Shown in pieces: positions 1-6,317 of a stretch of DNA of 10,149 nt (the first letter of the stretch is position 1; the number at the start of each line of letters is the position of its first letter). Where the stretch lies: contig CAKZKB010000581.1 of assembly GCA_937121005.1 (NCBI GenBank), forward strand, positions 1 through 10,149. The letters run 5' to 3'. Position numbers and translations under genes: made by a program. Origin of the DNA: an uncultured cyanobacterium. Lineage in GTDB: Bacteria > Cyanobacteriota > Cyanobacteriia > Cyanobacteriales > Geitlerinemataceae. Under the pieces are notes generated by a model. The model was not told the origin of the DNA and searched no databases. It saw nothing but the letters and a program-made list of their open reading frames with translations.

Positions 1-1221
1 GTTATTATACCATATTTGTAACGCCATGCGGCTGACTTCTTGCCAAGCGATCGAATGTTTTCGGGCGGCGCGGGCGCAGTCTTCGTATTCCGGCTGAACG
101 TTGGCGATCGCCCCATCATTGTAAGTTGCCACTTTGACTTGTACGATCCCGTAGGGCGTTTCTATTGCTTCTAGATTTCGCTTCAGAAGCGATCGCGTTT
201 GTATAGATTTGCGAATTCCTAGAGTTGTCGTTTCTCGAAACAAAATTGCTTCGCAGGTTGGCACGGTTTCCGGCGTACAAATGACAGAGAGTAAAACACC
301 GGGACGGCATTTTTTCATCCCTACCGCTTGGGTAAATACATCTAATGCCCCCGCCGCCAACAAAGTCTCGAAAACATGACCGATCGCCTGGGGAGTGGCA
401 TCGTCGATTTGGGTTTCTAAAAGGGCCACCGCTTCAGTGTTGGCAATGGCTTCAGTTCCCTCTCCCAACCACAAGCGCAAAATGTTAGGAATTGCCAGAT
501 CTCGCGTCCCCGCACCTAAGCCAACTTTTTGTAGTTGCATTGTCGGTGGCGAACCGAAGTCCGATGCTAAAGTGGTGACGATCGCGGCTCCGGTAGGCGT
601 AACCAGTTCGAGATCGATACCGTTGCTGTAAACTGGGACTTGTCGCGACTCCCACAATTTCAACACGGCGGGAACGGGAACAGTAAGGGTTCCGTGCGCT
701 GCTTTTACCGTGCCGCCGCCTGTGGGTAAGGGAGAACAATAAAGGCGATCGATCCCCAACGCATCGAACCCCAAGCACGTCCCGACAATATCGACAATGG
801 CATCGGTGGCTCCCACTTCGTGAAAATGAACTTTTTCGGGAGAAATGCCGTGAACGGCTCCTTCTGCTTCCGCGAGACGGCGGAAAACAGCTAAACTCCA
901 CTGCTCGGCTCGCGGCGGCAGTTGGGCATTTTTAATAATTTTTTCGATCGCTCCCAAATGGCGTAAATTATGGTTATGATGGTGGTGACGATCGAAAGTC
1001 GGCGGTTCCGTCTCGCTGTGGGTTAAATCGACATGGACTTTCGTGGCTTCCTGTCCCCCGCGATCGACCAGTTGCGATCGCAGTTGGAACTCCCCCGCCA
1101 GTCCTACCCCTGCCAGTCGATCGATTAAGTAGTCTAAAGAGATGCCCGCCGAGACGATCGCCCCCAGGCACATATCCCCGGCAATTCCGGTGGGACATTC
1201 TAAATAAGCGATTTTGCTCAT
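1..1221 (-). CDS. larC: LarC, nickel-pincer cofactor (P2TMN) nickel chelatase, C-terminus cut by window edge
   Basis: The frame is open for 407 codons from ATG at 1221 down to base 1, with no stop, so the gene continues past the left edge. LarC (formerly DUF111) inserts nickel into pyridinium-3,5-bisthiocarboxylate mononucleotide, the last step in making the pincer cofactor of lactate racemase (LarA) and related enzymes. Visible family marks are a GIAGDMCLGA segment at residues 12-21, a histidine-rich loop at 79-88 (HHHHNH, a likely metal site), VHFHEVGATD at 131-140, LETQIDDATP at 268-277, and GALDVF...MKKCRPG near 291-308. LarC proteins are usually about 400-420 residues, so only a few residues should be missing. 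Some bacteria split LarC by a programmed frameshift; here the frame is continuous. No larA, larB or larE is in view. The family call is firm; the LarA-like client is unknown. Confidence 0.93.
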   Translation of the reverse strand, partial: MSKIAYLECPTGIAGDMCLGAIVSAGISLDYLIDRLAGVGLAGEFQLRSQLVDRGGQEATKVHVDLTHSETEPPTFDRHHHHNHNLRHLGAIEKIIKNAQLPPRAEQWSLAVFRRLAEAEGAVHGISPEKVHFHEVGATDAIVDIVGTCLGFDALGIDRLYCSPLPTGGGTVKAAHGTLTVPVPAVLKLWESRQVPVYSNGIDLELVTPTGAAIVTTLASDFGSPPTMQLQKVGLGAGTRDLAIPNILRLWLGEGTEAIANTEAVALLETQIDDATPQAIGHVFETLLAAGALDVFTQAVGMKKCRPGVLLSVICTPETVPTCEAILFRETTTLGIRKSIQTRSLLKRNLEAIETPYGIVQVKVATYNDGAIANVQPEYEDCARAARKHSIAWQEVSRMALQIWYNN

Positions 1222-1383
1222 CTAAAAATTTAATAACGGGTATAAGTTAATTCTAACCCTGGGGTACAATGCGGGCAATTCGGAAAATATTGCGATCGCG
1301 ATCGTCCCTCCTCCAGCCGTTTGCAGGTTCCAGTTTGCCGATCTCGCCTCCACTTGGGGCGGTTTTCCGATAAGGGGCGCGGG

Positions 1384-1413
1384 TTGGCCGTCGATCGACC
1401 AATTCCTTATACT
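1384..1413 (+). promoter_or_regulatory. Candidate sigma70-type promoter of cp12
   Basis: TTGGCC at 1384-1389 and TATACT at 1408-1413 are separated by 18 bp. This predicts a start near 1420 and a leader of about 34 nt before the cp12 ATG at 1454. It is the best -35/-10 pair in the larC-cp12 divergent spacer. No clear Shine-Dalgarno sequence precedes the ATG, which is common in cyanobacteria. Confidence 0.5.
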
Positions 1414-1453
1414 AAGGGGGAACCGCGAGATTATCATTTCATCAACAGCCATT

Positions 1454-1693
1454 ATGAGCGACATCAAAACCCAAAGCGACATCAACTCCCAAATCGACGA
1501 GGAACGCCAGCAAGCCCGCCAAGTCTGCGATACCTCTGGAGCCACCTCCGGTGAGTGCGCGGCGGCTTGGGACGCAGTAGAGGAACTGCAAGCGGAAGCC
1601 TCCCACCAAAAAGGCAAACCCCAAAAAAGCTCTTTCGAGCAATATTGCGACAACAACCCCGACGCTGCCGAGTGCCGGGTGTACGAAGACTAA
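1454..1693 (+). CDS. cp12: CP12, redox-controlled Calvin cycle regulator
   Basis: The product is a complete 79-residue CP12. This small, intrinsically disordered cytosolic protein binds glyceraldehyde-3-phosphate dehydrogenase and phosphoribulokinase in an inactive complex in the dark and releases them when thioredoxin reduces its cysteines. Both disulfide pairs are present: C25/C35 (C-x9-C) and C65/C74 (C-x8-C). The core motif AWDAVEELQAEASH spans 38-51. The C-terminal tail CRVYED (74-79) is the part that enters the GAPDH active site in known structures. Length and cysteine spacing are those of canonical CP12, with no CBS-domain fusion. The gene stands alone, divergent from larC and convergent with the permease gene. 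The ATG at 1454 fits the family length. Identification is by strong motif recognition. Confidence 0.97.
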   Translation: MSDIKTQSDINSQIDEERQQARQVCDTSGATSGECAAAWDAVEELQAEASHQKGKPQKSSFEQYCDNNPDAAECRVYED

Positions 1694-1713
1694 CCCAAGA
1701 GGGGAGTCTGAGG

Positions 1714-1738
1714 GCGATCGGCTGTTGCGGCCGATCGC
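1714..1738. terminator. Hairpin between convergent cp12 and permease genes
   Basis: GCGATCGGC (1714-1722) and GCCGATCGC (1730-1738) form a perfect 9-bp stem with a 7-nt loop, extendable by G-U pairs on the cp12 strand. It lies 20 nt after the cp12 stop and 7 bp beyond the permease stop, so it could end transcripts from both sides. Neither strand has a proper U tract, so calling it an intrinsic terminator is tentative. Confidence 0.45.
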
Positions 1739-1745
1739 TTCTAGT

Positions 1746-2771
1746 CTAGTACCGAATGCGCGGATCGATGAGGGCGTTGAGAATATCGATGGCAATACTC
1801 GCGGCGACGACGATCGCGGCAAAAAAGACAACAATACCCTGAACGGTAGGATAATCTCGAGCGGCGATCGCTTCGTACAGCCGACTCGCCAAACCGGGCC
1901 AGGAAAATGTGACCTCAGTGAGAATTGCGCCTCCCAACAAAGAAGCAAAGGTCAACCCCAATACCGTTATGACAGGGATCAGGGCGTTTTTGAGGGCGTG
2001 GGCAAACAAGATCTGCCGTTCCCCTATTCCCCTAGCCCGCGCTGCTTCCACGTAATCGCTGGCTAGGGTTTGTTTTAAGTTGACCCGCACGATGCGCTCG
2101 AAAATACCACTGAGCAACAATCCTAACGTCAAACAGGGTAAGGCCAAATAGTGCAGGGTGGCAATCAATTGTAGTAAGTTTCCGTGCAGCAGCGCGTCGA
2201 TGGCATAAAGTCCGGTGGGGCCGTCCGGTGCGGGCAAGGACAAGGGATAGCGAGTCCCGAGGGGAAACCAGCCTAATTGTACGGCAAAAATCAATTGCAG
2301 CACCATCCCCATCCAGAACATGGGGATCGAGTACGTCACGATCCCGAACAGTCGTCCCCCTGCGTCGATCGCGGTGTTGGGTCGCGAGGCGGCTAACATT
2401 CCCACGCCGATCCCGACGACTAGGGCCACTAGCATACTACCAACGGCCAGTTCTGCGGTGGCGGGGAAGTGGGTTTGGATGATGTTCCACACGCTTTGAC
2501 CCCGACTGGCGGCGGACTCGCCGAGGTCGAAGTGCAGCAAGTTCCCCATATAGTTGAGATACTGATCCAATAACGATCCCGAGAGTCCCAACTGTTCGCG
2601 CAATTCGGTTTTAAAGGCTTCGGGGGCGCGAGGCCCCAAGATGGCATCGACGGGATCGCCGGGTGTGGCCCGCAATAGCAAAAAAACGACGGTGGTGATG
2701 AACCACAGCATCACGGGGGCGAGTAAAACGCGGGTGGCGATGTAGTATTGCAGCGAGGACGATCGCGACAT
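1746..2771 (-). CDS. ABC transporter permease, DppB/OppB (peptide/nickel) type, stand-alone
   Basis: This 341-residue inner-membrane permease belongs to the binding-protein-dependent transport family (BPD_transp_1). It would form one half of the membrane channel of a dipeptide, oligopeptide, glutathione or nickel importer. Marks include the first membrane helix at about 13-34, ATPGDP at 35-40 typical of DppB-like subunits, DLGES at 82-86, GWFPLG at 167-172, and the ATPase-contacting EAA loop (EAARARG, 242-248, followed by the LIP of KNALIPV). About six hydrophobic helices are visible. Length is normal for DppB (about 310-340). A DppC partner, two ATPases and a binding protein would be needed, and none is adjacent, so they must lie elsewhere if the protein works. 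The substrate cannot be read from sequence. Start is ATG at 2771; no convincing promoter was found. Confidence 0.9.
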   Translation of the reverse strand: MSRSSSLQYYIATRVLLAPVMLWFITTVVFLLLRATPGDPVDAILGPRAPEAFKTELREQLGLSGSLLDQYLNYMGNLLHFDLGESAASRGQSVWNIIQTHFPATAELAVGSMLVALVVGIGVGMLAASRPNTAIDAGGRLFGIVTYSIPMFWMGMVLQLIFAVQLGWFPLGTRYPLSLPAPDGPTGLYAIDALLHGNLLQLIATLHYLALPCLTLGLLLSGIFERIVRVNLKQTLASDYVEAARARGIGERQILFAHALKNALIPVITVLGLTFASLLGGAILTEVTFSWPGLASRLYEAIAARDYPTVQGIVVFFAAIVVAASIAIDILNALIDPRIRY

Positions 2772-2791
2772 GAAAATCTGGCTATGGGGGT

Positions 2792-2820
2792 CGATCGGCT
2801 TTTCCTACTGTAGCCGATCG
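2792..2820. repeat. Inverted repeat upstream of the permease start
   Basis: CGATCGGCT (2792-2800) and AGCCGATCG (2812-2820) form a perfect 9-bp stem with an 11-nt loop, 20-49 bp upstream of the permease ATG. It could be a leader hairpin or an operator. It shares the CGATCGGC/GCCGATCG core with the hairpin after cp12, so the permease gene is bracketed by similar palindromes. Confidence 0.5.
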
Positions 2821-2922
2821 CGGGACTCGGTGGGGTTGAAATAAAATTCAATACACAGATCTCGCTCGTGACGATCGCCGCCTTGTTATCTGTGTGAGTG
2901 TTTTTGCACAACCCTCGATCGA

Positions 2923-2952
2923 TTGAAAAATTGGCACTATATTGAGTATATC
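2923..2952 (+). promoter_or_regulatory. Candidate promoter for the small secreted-protein gene
   Basis: TTGAAA (2923-2928) and TATATC (2947-2952) are 18 bp apart and read rightward. If used, it gives an unusually long leader of about 200 nt before the ATG at 3161, so a closer unrecognised promoter is also possible. Confidence 0.3.
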
Positions 2953-3160
2953 GAAGTTTTAGACGGGTAGACAAATACCGCAATGTGACTTTTCTCTTAG
3001 CGAGTTGTTCGCCATAGCGTGTCCTTCTAGACCTGGCGATCGTTCAACTTCTAATAATTTGCGACTGAGTTCTGTTTCGCTTTTGAAGGCAAAGGCGACG
3101 CGATTCCCTTTTGGCGAAACGAAACCCAACCTTGTTGTCTTTCTGTAATTTAACAAAAAA

Positions 3161-3502
3161 ATGAACCTTTTGGCTTGTGTCGTTGCTGCCACCTCGATCG
3201 CAGTTGCGGTATTGCCCTTGTCTAGTGTAGCAAACTTGGAGGAAACGATCGCCCCTAATAACCAAAAATGTCAGGAGTCAGATCTCGATGGGGAGATTTC
3301 TTGCCCTCGCGTCCCCGCGAACGCGCCTACCTCGCCTATTGTAACAAACGACTCCGATGCTTGTAAGGACAACACCGACGGTGATTACCATTGTCCTCAC
3401 GGGATGCAATTTTCGTTTCCCCAAAAATCGAATTCTAGCGTCCCAACTTTTGCCGAATGCGGCGGGCAAAAATCTCCACTTCCGGTAACTTTAACTGCAT
3501 AG
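3161..3502 (+). CDS. Small hypothetical secreted protein with duplicated cysteine motif
   Basis: I do not recognise this 113-residue protein. Residues 1-24 look like a signal peptide: a hydrophobic core (VVAATSIAVAVLPL) and a plausible S-V-A|N cleavage site after residue 24. The mature part has two related elements, C37-x5-DG-x3-C48-P and C68-x4-DG-x3-C78-P, plus a fifth cysteine at C100. The repeated spacing suggests paired disulfides or a small metal or calcium site in the periplasm or outside the cell. No lipobox follows the hydrophobic stretch. There is no clear ribosome binding site before the ATG. The last 68 bp overlap the 3' end of murJ on the opposite strand. The duplication and signal peptide argue for a real gene, but without homologues the call is moderate. 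Confidence 0.55.
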   Translation: MNLLACVVAATSIAVAVLPLSSVANLEETIAPNNQKCQESDLDGEISCPRVPANAPTSPIVTNDSDACKDNTDGDYHCPHGMQFSFPQKSNSSVPTFAECGGQKSPLPVTLTA

Positions 3503-5048
3503 CGATCGCGATAAAAACCGCCAAACCAACGCACCCGGAAACGCTCAATTGCAACAGTTGAATCGCAAATCCTTCCGTCCCGACAAGAGATTGTATCCCT
3601 TGCAGGCTTCCCCAACTGGCTAACCCCGCGATCGCGCTGGCTCCGGCCAGCACCACTGCAATTCCGGCCCACTGTTTTAAGGGTAAGCCGTTAATTTTGC
3701 GATCGAGCAATACCAACAATACTACCATGGAAACCACGTTTACCCCCACTGTTGCCAAAACCAACCCCGGTGCGCCAAACGCGCGAGTGAGTAAAAAATC
3801 GAGCAACCCATTTAAAAAGATATTGACAATGCTGACACGAAAGGGAGTCACGCCGTCGCCAAGGGCATAAAAAACGCGCACGAGCACGTCTCGACCTAAA
3901 TAGACAAACAATCCCAACGCATAGGCCATTAAAACTGAGGCTACTAATTCCGACGCAGCGCGATCGAAGGCAAACCGTTCGTAGACCAACCGCACCACTG
4001 GCAGCGCTAACGCCATCAAAATTGCCCCCAACGGCAACATTGCCAACGCCGTTAAAATTAATCCCTGACGAATTTTAACCTTTAACTCCGGCCAGTCTTG
4101 CGGGTCGGCAAGGCGCGATAAAATGGGTAAAATAGGAACGAGAATCACGTTGGATAAAATTCCCAACGGGGTCAGCGCCAGCAAACTCGCATATCCCAAC
4201 GCCGCCGCCGCTTGCGGGATAAACGAGGCAAACCACAAGTCTGTATAGACGTTAATTTGCATCATTCCCGAAGAAAATGTCGCCGGGGCCATTACCTTTA
4301 AGATCTCGCGCACTTCCGGCCGGTAAAATTCAAATCGCAGCCGCAAACTTCCCAATCCCGATCGCCATTGGACTGCCACTTGTACTAACCATTGTAACAC
4401 CGCCCCGAGTAAGGTTCCCCACGCCAAAACCAAACCGCCGAGACGGGCGTATTGCGGTGCGGAAATGTTTTCGCCTAAAGACAATGCTAAAATTCCCAAA
4501 CCGCCAATTAATGCCGCACTGGAAAACAGGGGACTAATGGAGGGCAACCAATAGATATCGGCCGCATTGAGAGTGCCGAAACCAATGCCAATTAACCCCG
4601 CCAACACCGCCATAGGGGCCATAATTCGTAACTGCTGCACCGCGATCGCGTGAATTCGCATTCCGGCTTCAGTTTCAGACAGTCCCGGCGCGACCACATC
4701 GATAATGGGATCGGCGCAGAATACTAGGGCGATCGTCAGTACCAACAATGCCCCCCCAACCAGCGTCGTCATGGTTTCGATGAGGGGGGCGCTTTCTTCC
4801 GGTTTGCGCTTGGCGAGAACGCTGACAATGGCACTGTGGAAGGGCCCGTTGATGCCGCCTAGCAACACTAGCAAGAAGCCGGGCACCACGTAGGCGTAAT
4901 TGTAGGCATCAACGACGACACCGACACCAAATGCGGCCGCGATCGCCTGCTGGCGGACTAAACCAAATAGCTTGCTGATGGTGGTGGCAATGGCGACGAT
5001 CCCGGCAATGCCAGCAACGGAACGGGTTTTCTTGGCGGGTTCGGACAC
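3435..5048 (-). CDS. murJ: MurJ (MviN), lipid II flippase
   Basis: This 537-residue polytopic membrane protein of the MOP superfamily moves the peptidoglycan precursor lipid II from the inner to the outer face of the cytoplasmic membrane. The first helix carries the family signature ISKLFGLVRQQAIAAAFG (residues 24-41) with arginine R32, and the second region has PGFLLVLLGGINGPFHSAI, the form I associate with cyanobacterial MurJ rather than the proteobacterial type. Hydrophobic segments continue throughout, consistent with the usual 14 helices, and length is normal. Translation starts at a GTG (5046-5048); no nearby upstream ATG in frame was seen. The gene is divergent from the DUF2236 oxygenase gene (123-bp spacer). 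Its 3' end overlaps the small secreted-protein gene by 68 bp. Identification is strong. Confidence 0.95.
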   Translation of the reverse strand: MSEPAKKTRSVAGIAGIVAIATTISKLFGLVRQQAIAAAFGVGVVVDAYNYAYVVPGFLLVLLGGINGPFHSAIVSVLAKRKPEESAPLIETMTTLVGGALLVLTIALVFCADPIIDVVAPGLSETEAGMRIHAIAVQQLRIMAPMAVLAGLIGIGFGTLNAADIYWLPSISPLFSSAALIGGLGILALSLGENISAPQYARLGGLVLAWGTLLGAVLQWLVQVAVQWRSGLGSLRLRFEFYRPEVREILKVMAPATFSSGMMQINVYTDLWFASFIPQAAAALGYASLLALTPLGILSNVILVPILPILSRLADPQDWPELKVKIRQGLILTALAMLPLGAILMALALPVVRLVYERFAFDRAASELVASVLMAYALGLFVYLGRDVLVRVFYALGDGVTPFRVSIVNIFLNGLLDFLLTRAFGAPGLVLATVGVNVVSMVVLLVLLDRKINGLPLKQWAGIAVVLAGASAIAGLASWGSLQGIQSLVGTEGFAIQLLQLSVSGCVGLAVFIAIAMQLKLPEVEIFARRIRQKLGR

Positions 5049-5137
5049 GGGGAATAGAAGAAAGGTCGATCGCTGATCCTAGCGCAAAGTCACCTTCCTT
5101 GTCGCGATCGCTTCGATCGGGAAACACTTTTTTAATG

Positions 5138-5146
5138 TGATATAAA
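5138..5146 (+). promoter_or_regulatory. Candidate extended -10 promoter of the oxygenase operon
   Basis: TGATATAAA at 5138-5146 matches the extended -10 form TGnTATAAT. No good -35 element lies 17 bp upstream, which is tolerated with an extended -10. A start near 5153 would leave a leader of about 20 nt before the ATG at 5172. The 123-bp murJ spacer also contains a HIP1 octamer. Confidence 0.4.
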
Positions 5147-5171
5147 GAGGAAGATTCCGAGCCTCTCACCT

Positions 5172-6317
5172 ATGGAACCCACAAGCCGCTATTTTAACTT
5201 TGAGTCTGCCCGATCGCGATTCGGCGATCGCGTCGATCGCTACCGAGAATTTCTCTACCAACGCGATCCTCTCGCTGACAATACCGTAACGGCTCTAGCC
5301 GCACTTCCCGCCGGACGTGGAGCGAAGTTTTTAAAAACGGCACTCGACGAGGGGATCGAAGCGGTTCCCGACGCACCGGAAGCTCTAAAAGCCTTATTTG
5401 CACAAGTCGATCGCGTTCCGTTTTGGGTCAACTGGGAACGGATCGATCGCGGTGGTTTTGCGTTTCGGCGAGCGGCAGTCCCCGTTCTTTTGATGCTAGC
5501 ACTTTACTCTCTGCCGACAATGTATAGTTCTCCGGCAGGGAGCAAGCCATTAGTTGCCACCAAACAACTGGTCGATCGAGCCGGACAACGGTTAGGAGAA
5601 ACTTCGGCTTTCGTGCGGCTGACGTGCTCCCCCGGAGGACTCAAACGATTTGGAGATGGGTTTAAAATCAATCTCAAAGTGCGCCTCATGCACGCCCAAG
5701 TTCGACGGTTATTGTTACGTTCGGGACGTTGGGATGAAGCCTGGGCTATGCCGATTAACCAAGCTCACATGGCGGGAACATTGATTGCCATTTCAGCAGG
5801 CGTAATTCTCAAATTACAAGAGATCGGTTTTGAGTTTTCCCCGGACGAAATTGACGATATGTTACACTTATGGCGCTATTCGGGATATCTATCGGGTGTA
5901 GAGGAGGAATTGATTTGTTCGACTTTATCCGACGCGCAGCAACTTTCTGAGATAATTCTTGCGATTGAAGGTGCGCCTGATGAGGATTCTAAAGCCTTAG
6001 TCCAAGCGCTACGAGAGATGCGATCGCCACTGCCAGAATCGGTTGATTTTCCTTTGACTCAGGAAGCCTTACGCAGTCTAACTCGCTCCCTCTTGGGTGA
6101 GGAGGTTGCCAATTCTTTAGATATTCCCAAAACTGATTTTCCGCCTGTTATCCCGATCGCGAATGCAGTGTTAGGCGCAAGCTCTTGGGTGCAATTGACA
6201 GTCCCAGGTGGACGAGAATTGTTCGAGTATTTAGGTCGAGAATTTTGGGGATTTGCAGAAGGAATGACATTTAAGAGTGCCAGCGAACCGCCGAAAAAAG
6301 GAGAGCGAGAACAGTGA
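5172..6317 (+). CDS. MpaB/Lcp-type (DUF2236) putative heme-b oxygenase
   Basis: This 381-residue protein belongs to the family of fungal MpaB' (oxidative cleavage of a farnesyl chain in mycophenolic acid synthesis) and bacterial latex clearing protein Lcp (cleavage of polyisoprene). Visible marks are DPLAD (32-36), RLGETSAFV (140-148 region), VRLMHAQVRR (170-179) and WAMPINQAHMAGTL (191-204). H174 in RLMHA should be the proximal heme ligand. R140 and T144 lie 34 and 30 residues before it, the same spacing I recall for R164/T168/H198 of LcpK30. The position of the Lcp distal lysine is Glu here (E143), so a rubber oxygenase role is unlikely. No signal peptide is seen; a hydrophobic stretch at 101-113 is probably a buried helix. 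Its TGA overlaps the GTG of the next gene, so the two are coupled. Substrate is unknown. Confidence 0.82.
   Translation: MEPTSRYFNFESARSRFGDRVDRYREFLYQRDPLADNTVTALAALPAGRGAKFLKTALDEGIEAVPDAPEALKALFAQVDRVPFWVNWERIDRGGFAFRRAAVPVLLMLALYSLPTMYSSPAGSKPLVATKQLVDRAGQRLGETSAFVRLTCSPGGLKRFGDGFKINLKVRLMHAQVRRLLLRSGRWDEAWAMPINQAHMAGTLIAISAGVILKLQEIGFEFSPDEIDDMLHLWRYSGYLSGVEEELICSTLSDAQQLSEIILAIEGAPDEDSKALVQALREMRSPLPESVDFPLTQEALRSLTRSLLGEEVANSLDIPKTDFPPVIPIANAVLGASSWVQLTVPGGRELFEYLGREFWGFAEGMTFKSASEPPKKGEREQ
6299..6303 (+). promoter_or_regulatory. Shine-Dalgarno site for the flavoprotein gene
   Basis: AGGAG lies 10 nt before the GTG at 6314, inside the end of the oxygenase gene. It supports the GTG start and the 4-nt GTGA stop/start overlap. 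Confidence 0.65.

Larger units (their letters stand above)
2772..3160. other. Gene-poor divergent spacer between permease and small secreted-protein gene
   Basis: This stretch of about 390 bp has no supportable gene. It holds a 9-bp inverted repeat just upstream of the permease start, a candidate rightward promoter at 2923-2952, and a GAAACGAAACCCAACCTT segment (about 3115-3134) resembling degenerate GTTGGGTTTCG-type dispersed repeats of cyanobacteria. Minus-strand reading frames across 2959-3192 have no recognisable domain and overlap the start of the rightward gene, so they were not called. Confidence 0.5.

Noticed and set aside
485..1198. Minus-strand open frames of 138 and 74 codons inside larC
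   Set aside because: They are shifted frames of larC, rich in Arg and Ser with no domain, while the larC frame shows clear family motifs throughout.
1321..1554. Plus-strand 77-codon frame upstream of and into cp12
   Set aside because: It overlaps cp12 out of frame and covers the candidate promoter; composition is non-protein-like.
1222..1948. Minus-strand frames of 144 and 168 codons across cp12 and the permease end
   Set aside because: They run antisense to CP12, a confident gene, and out of frame with the permease; no recognisable protein.
2800..2900. Leftward promoter for the permease gene
   Set aside because: TTGAAT-like hexamers occur but none has a credible -10 at a suitable distance.
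2959..3265. Two minus-strand frames opposite the start of the small secreted-protein gene
   Set aside because: No domain, no ribosome binding site, and they overlap repeat-like sequence; the plus-strand frame has a signal peptide and a duplicated motif and was preferred.
5172..6317. Calling the DUF2236 protein a rubber oxygenase (Lcp)
   Set aside because: The distal lysine and catalytic glutamate positions differ and there is no export signal, so only the wider family is supported.
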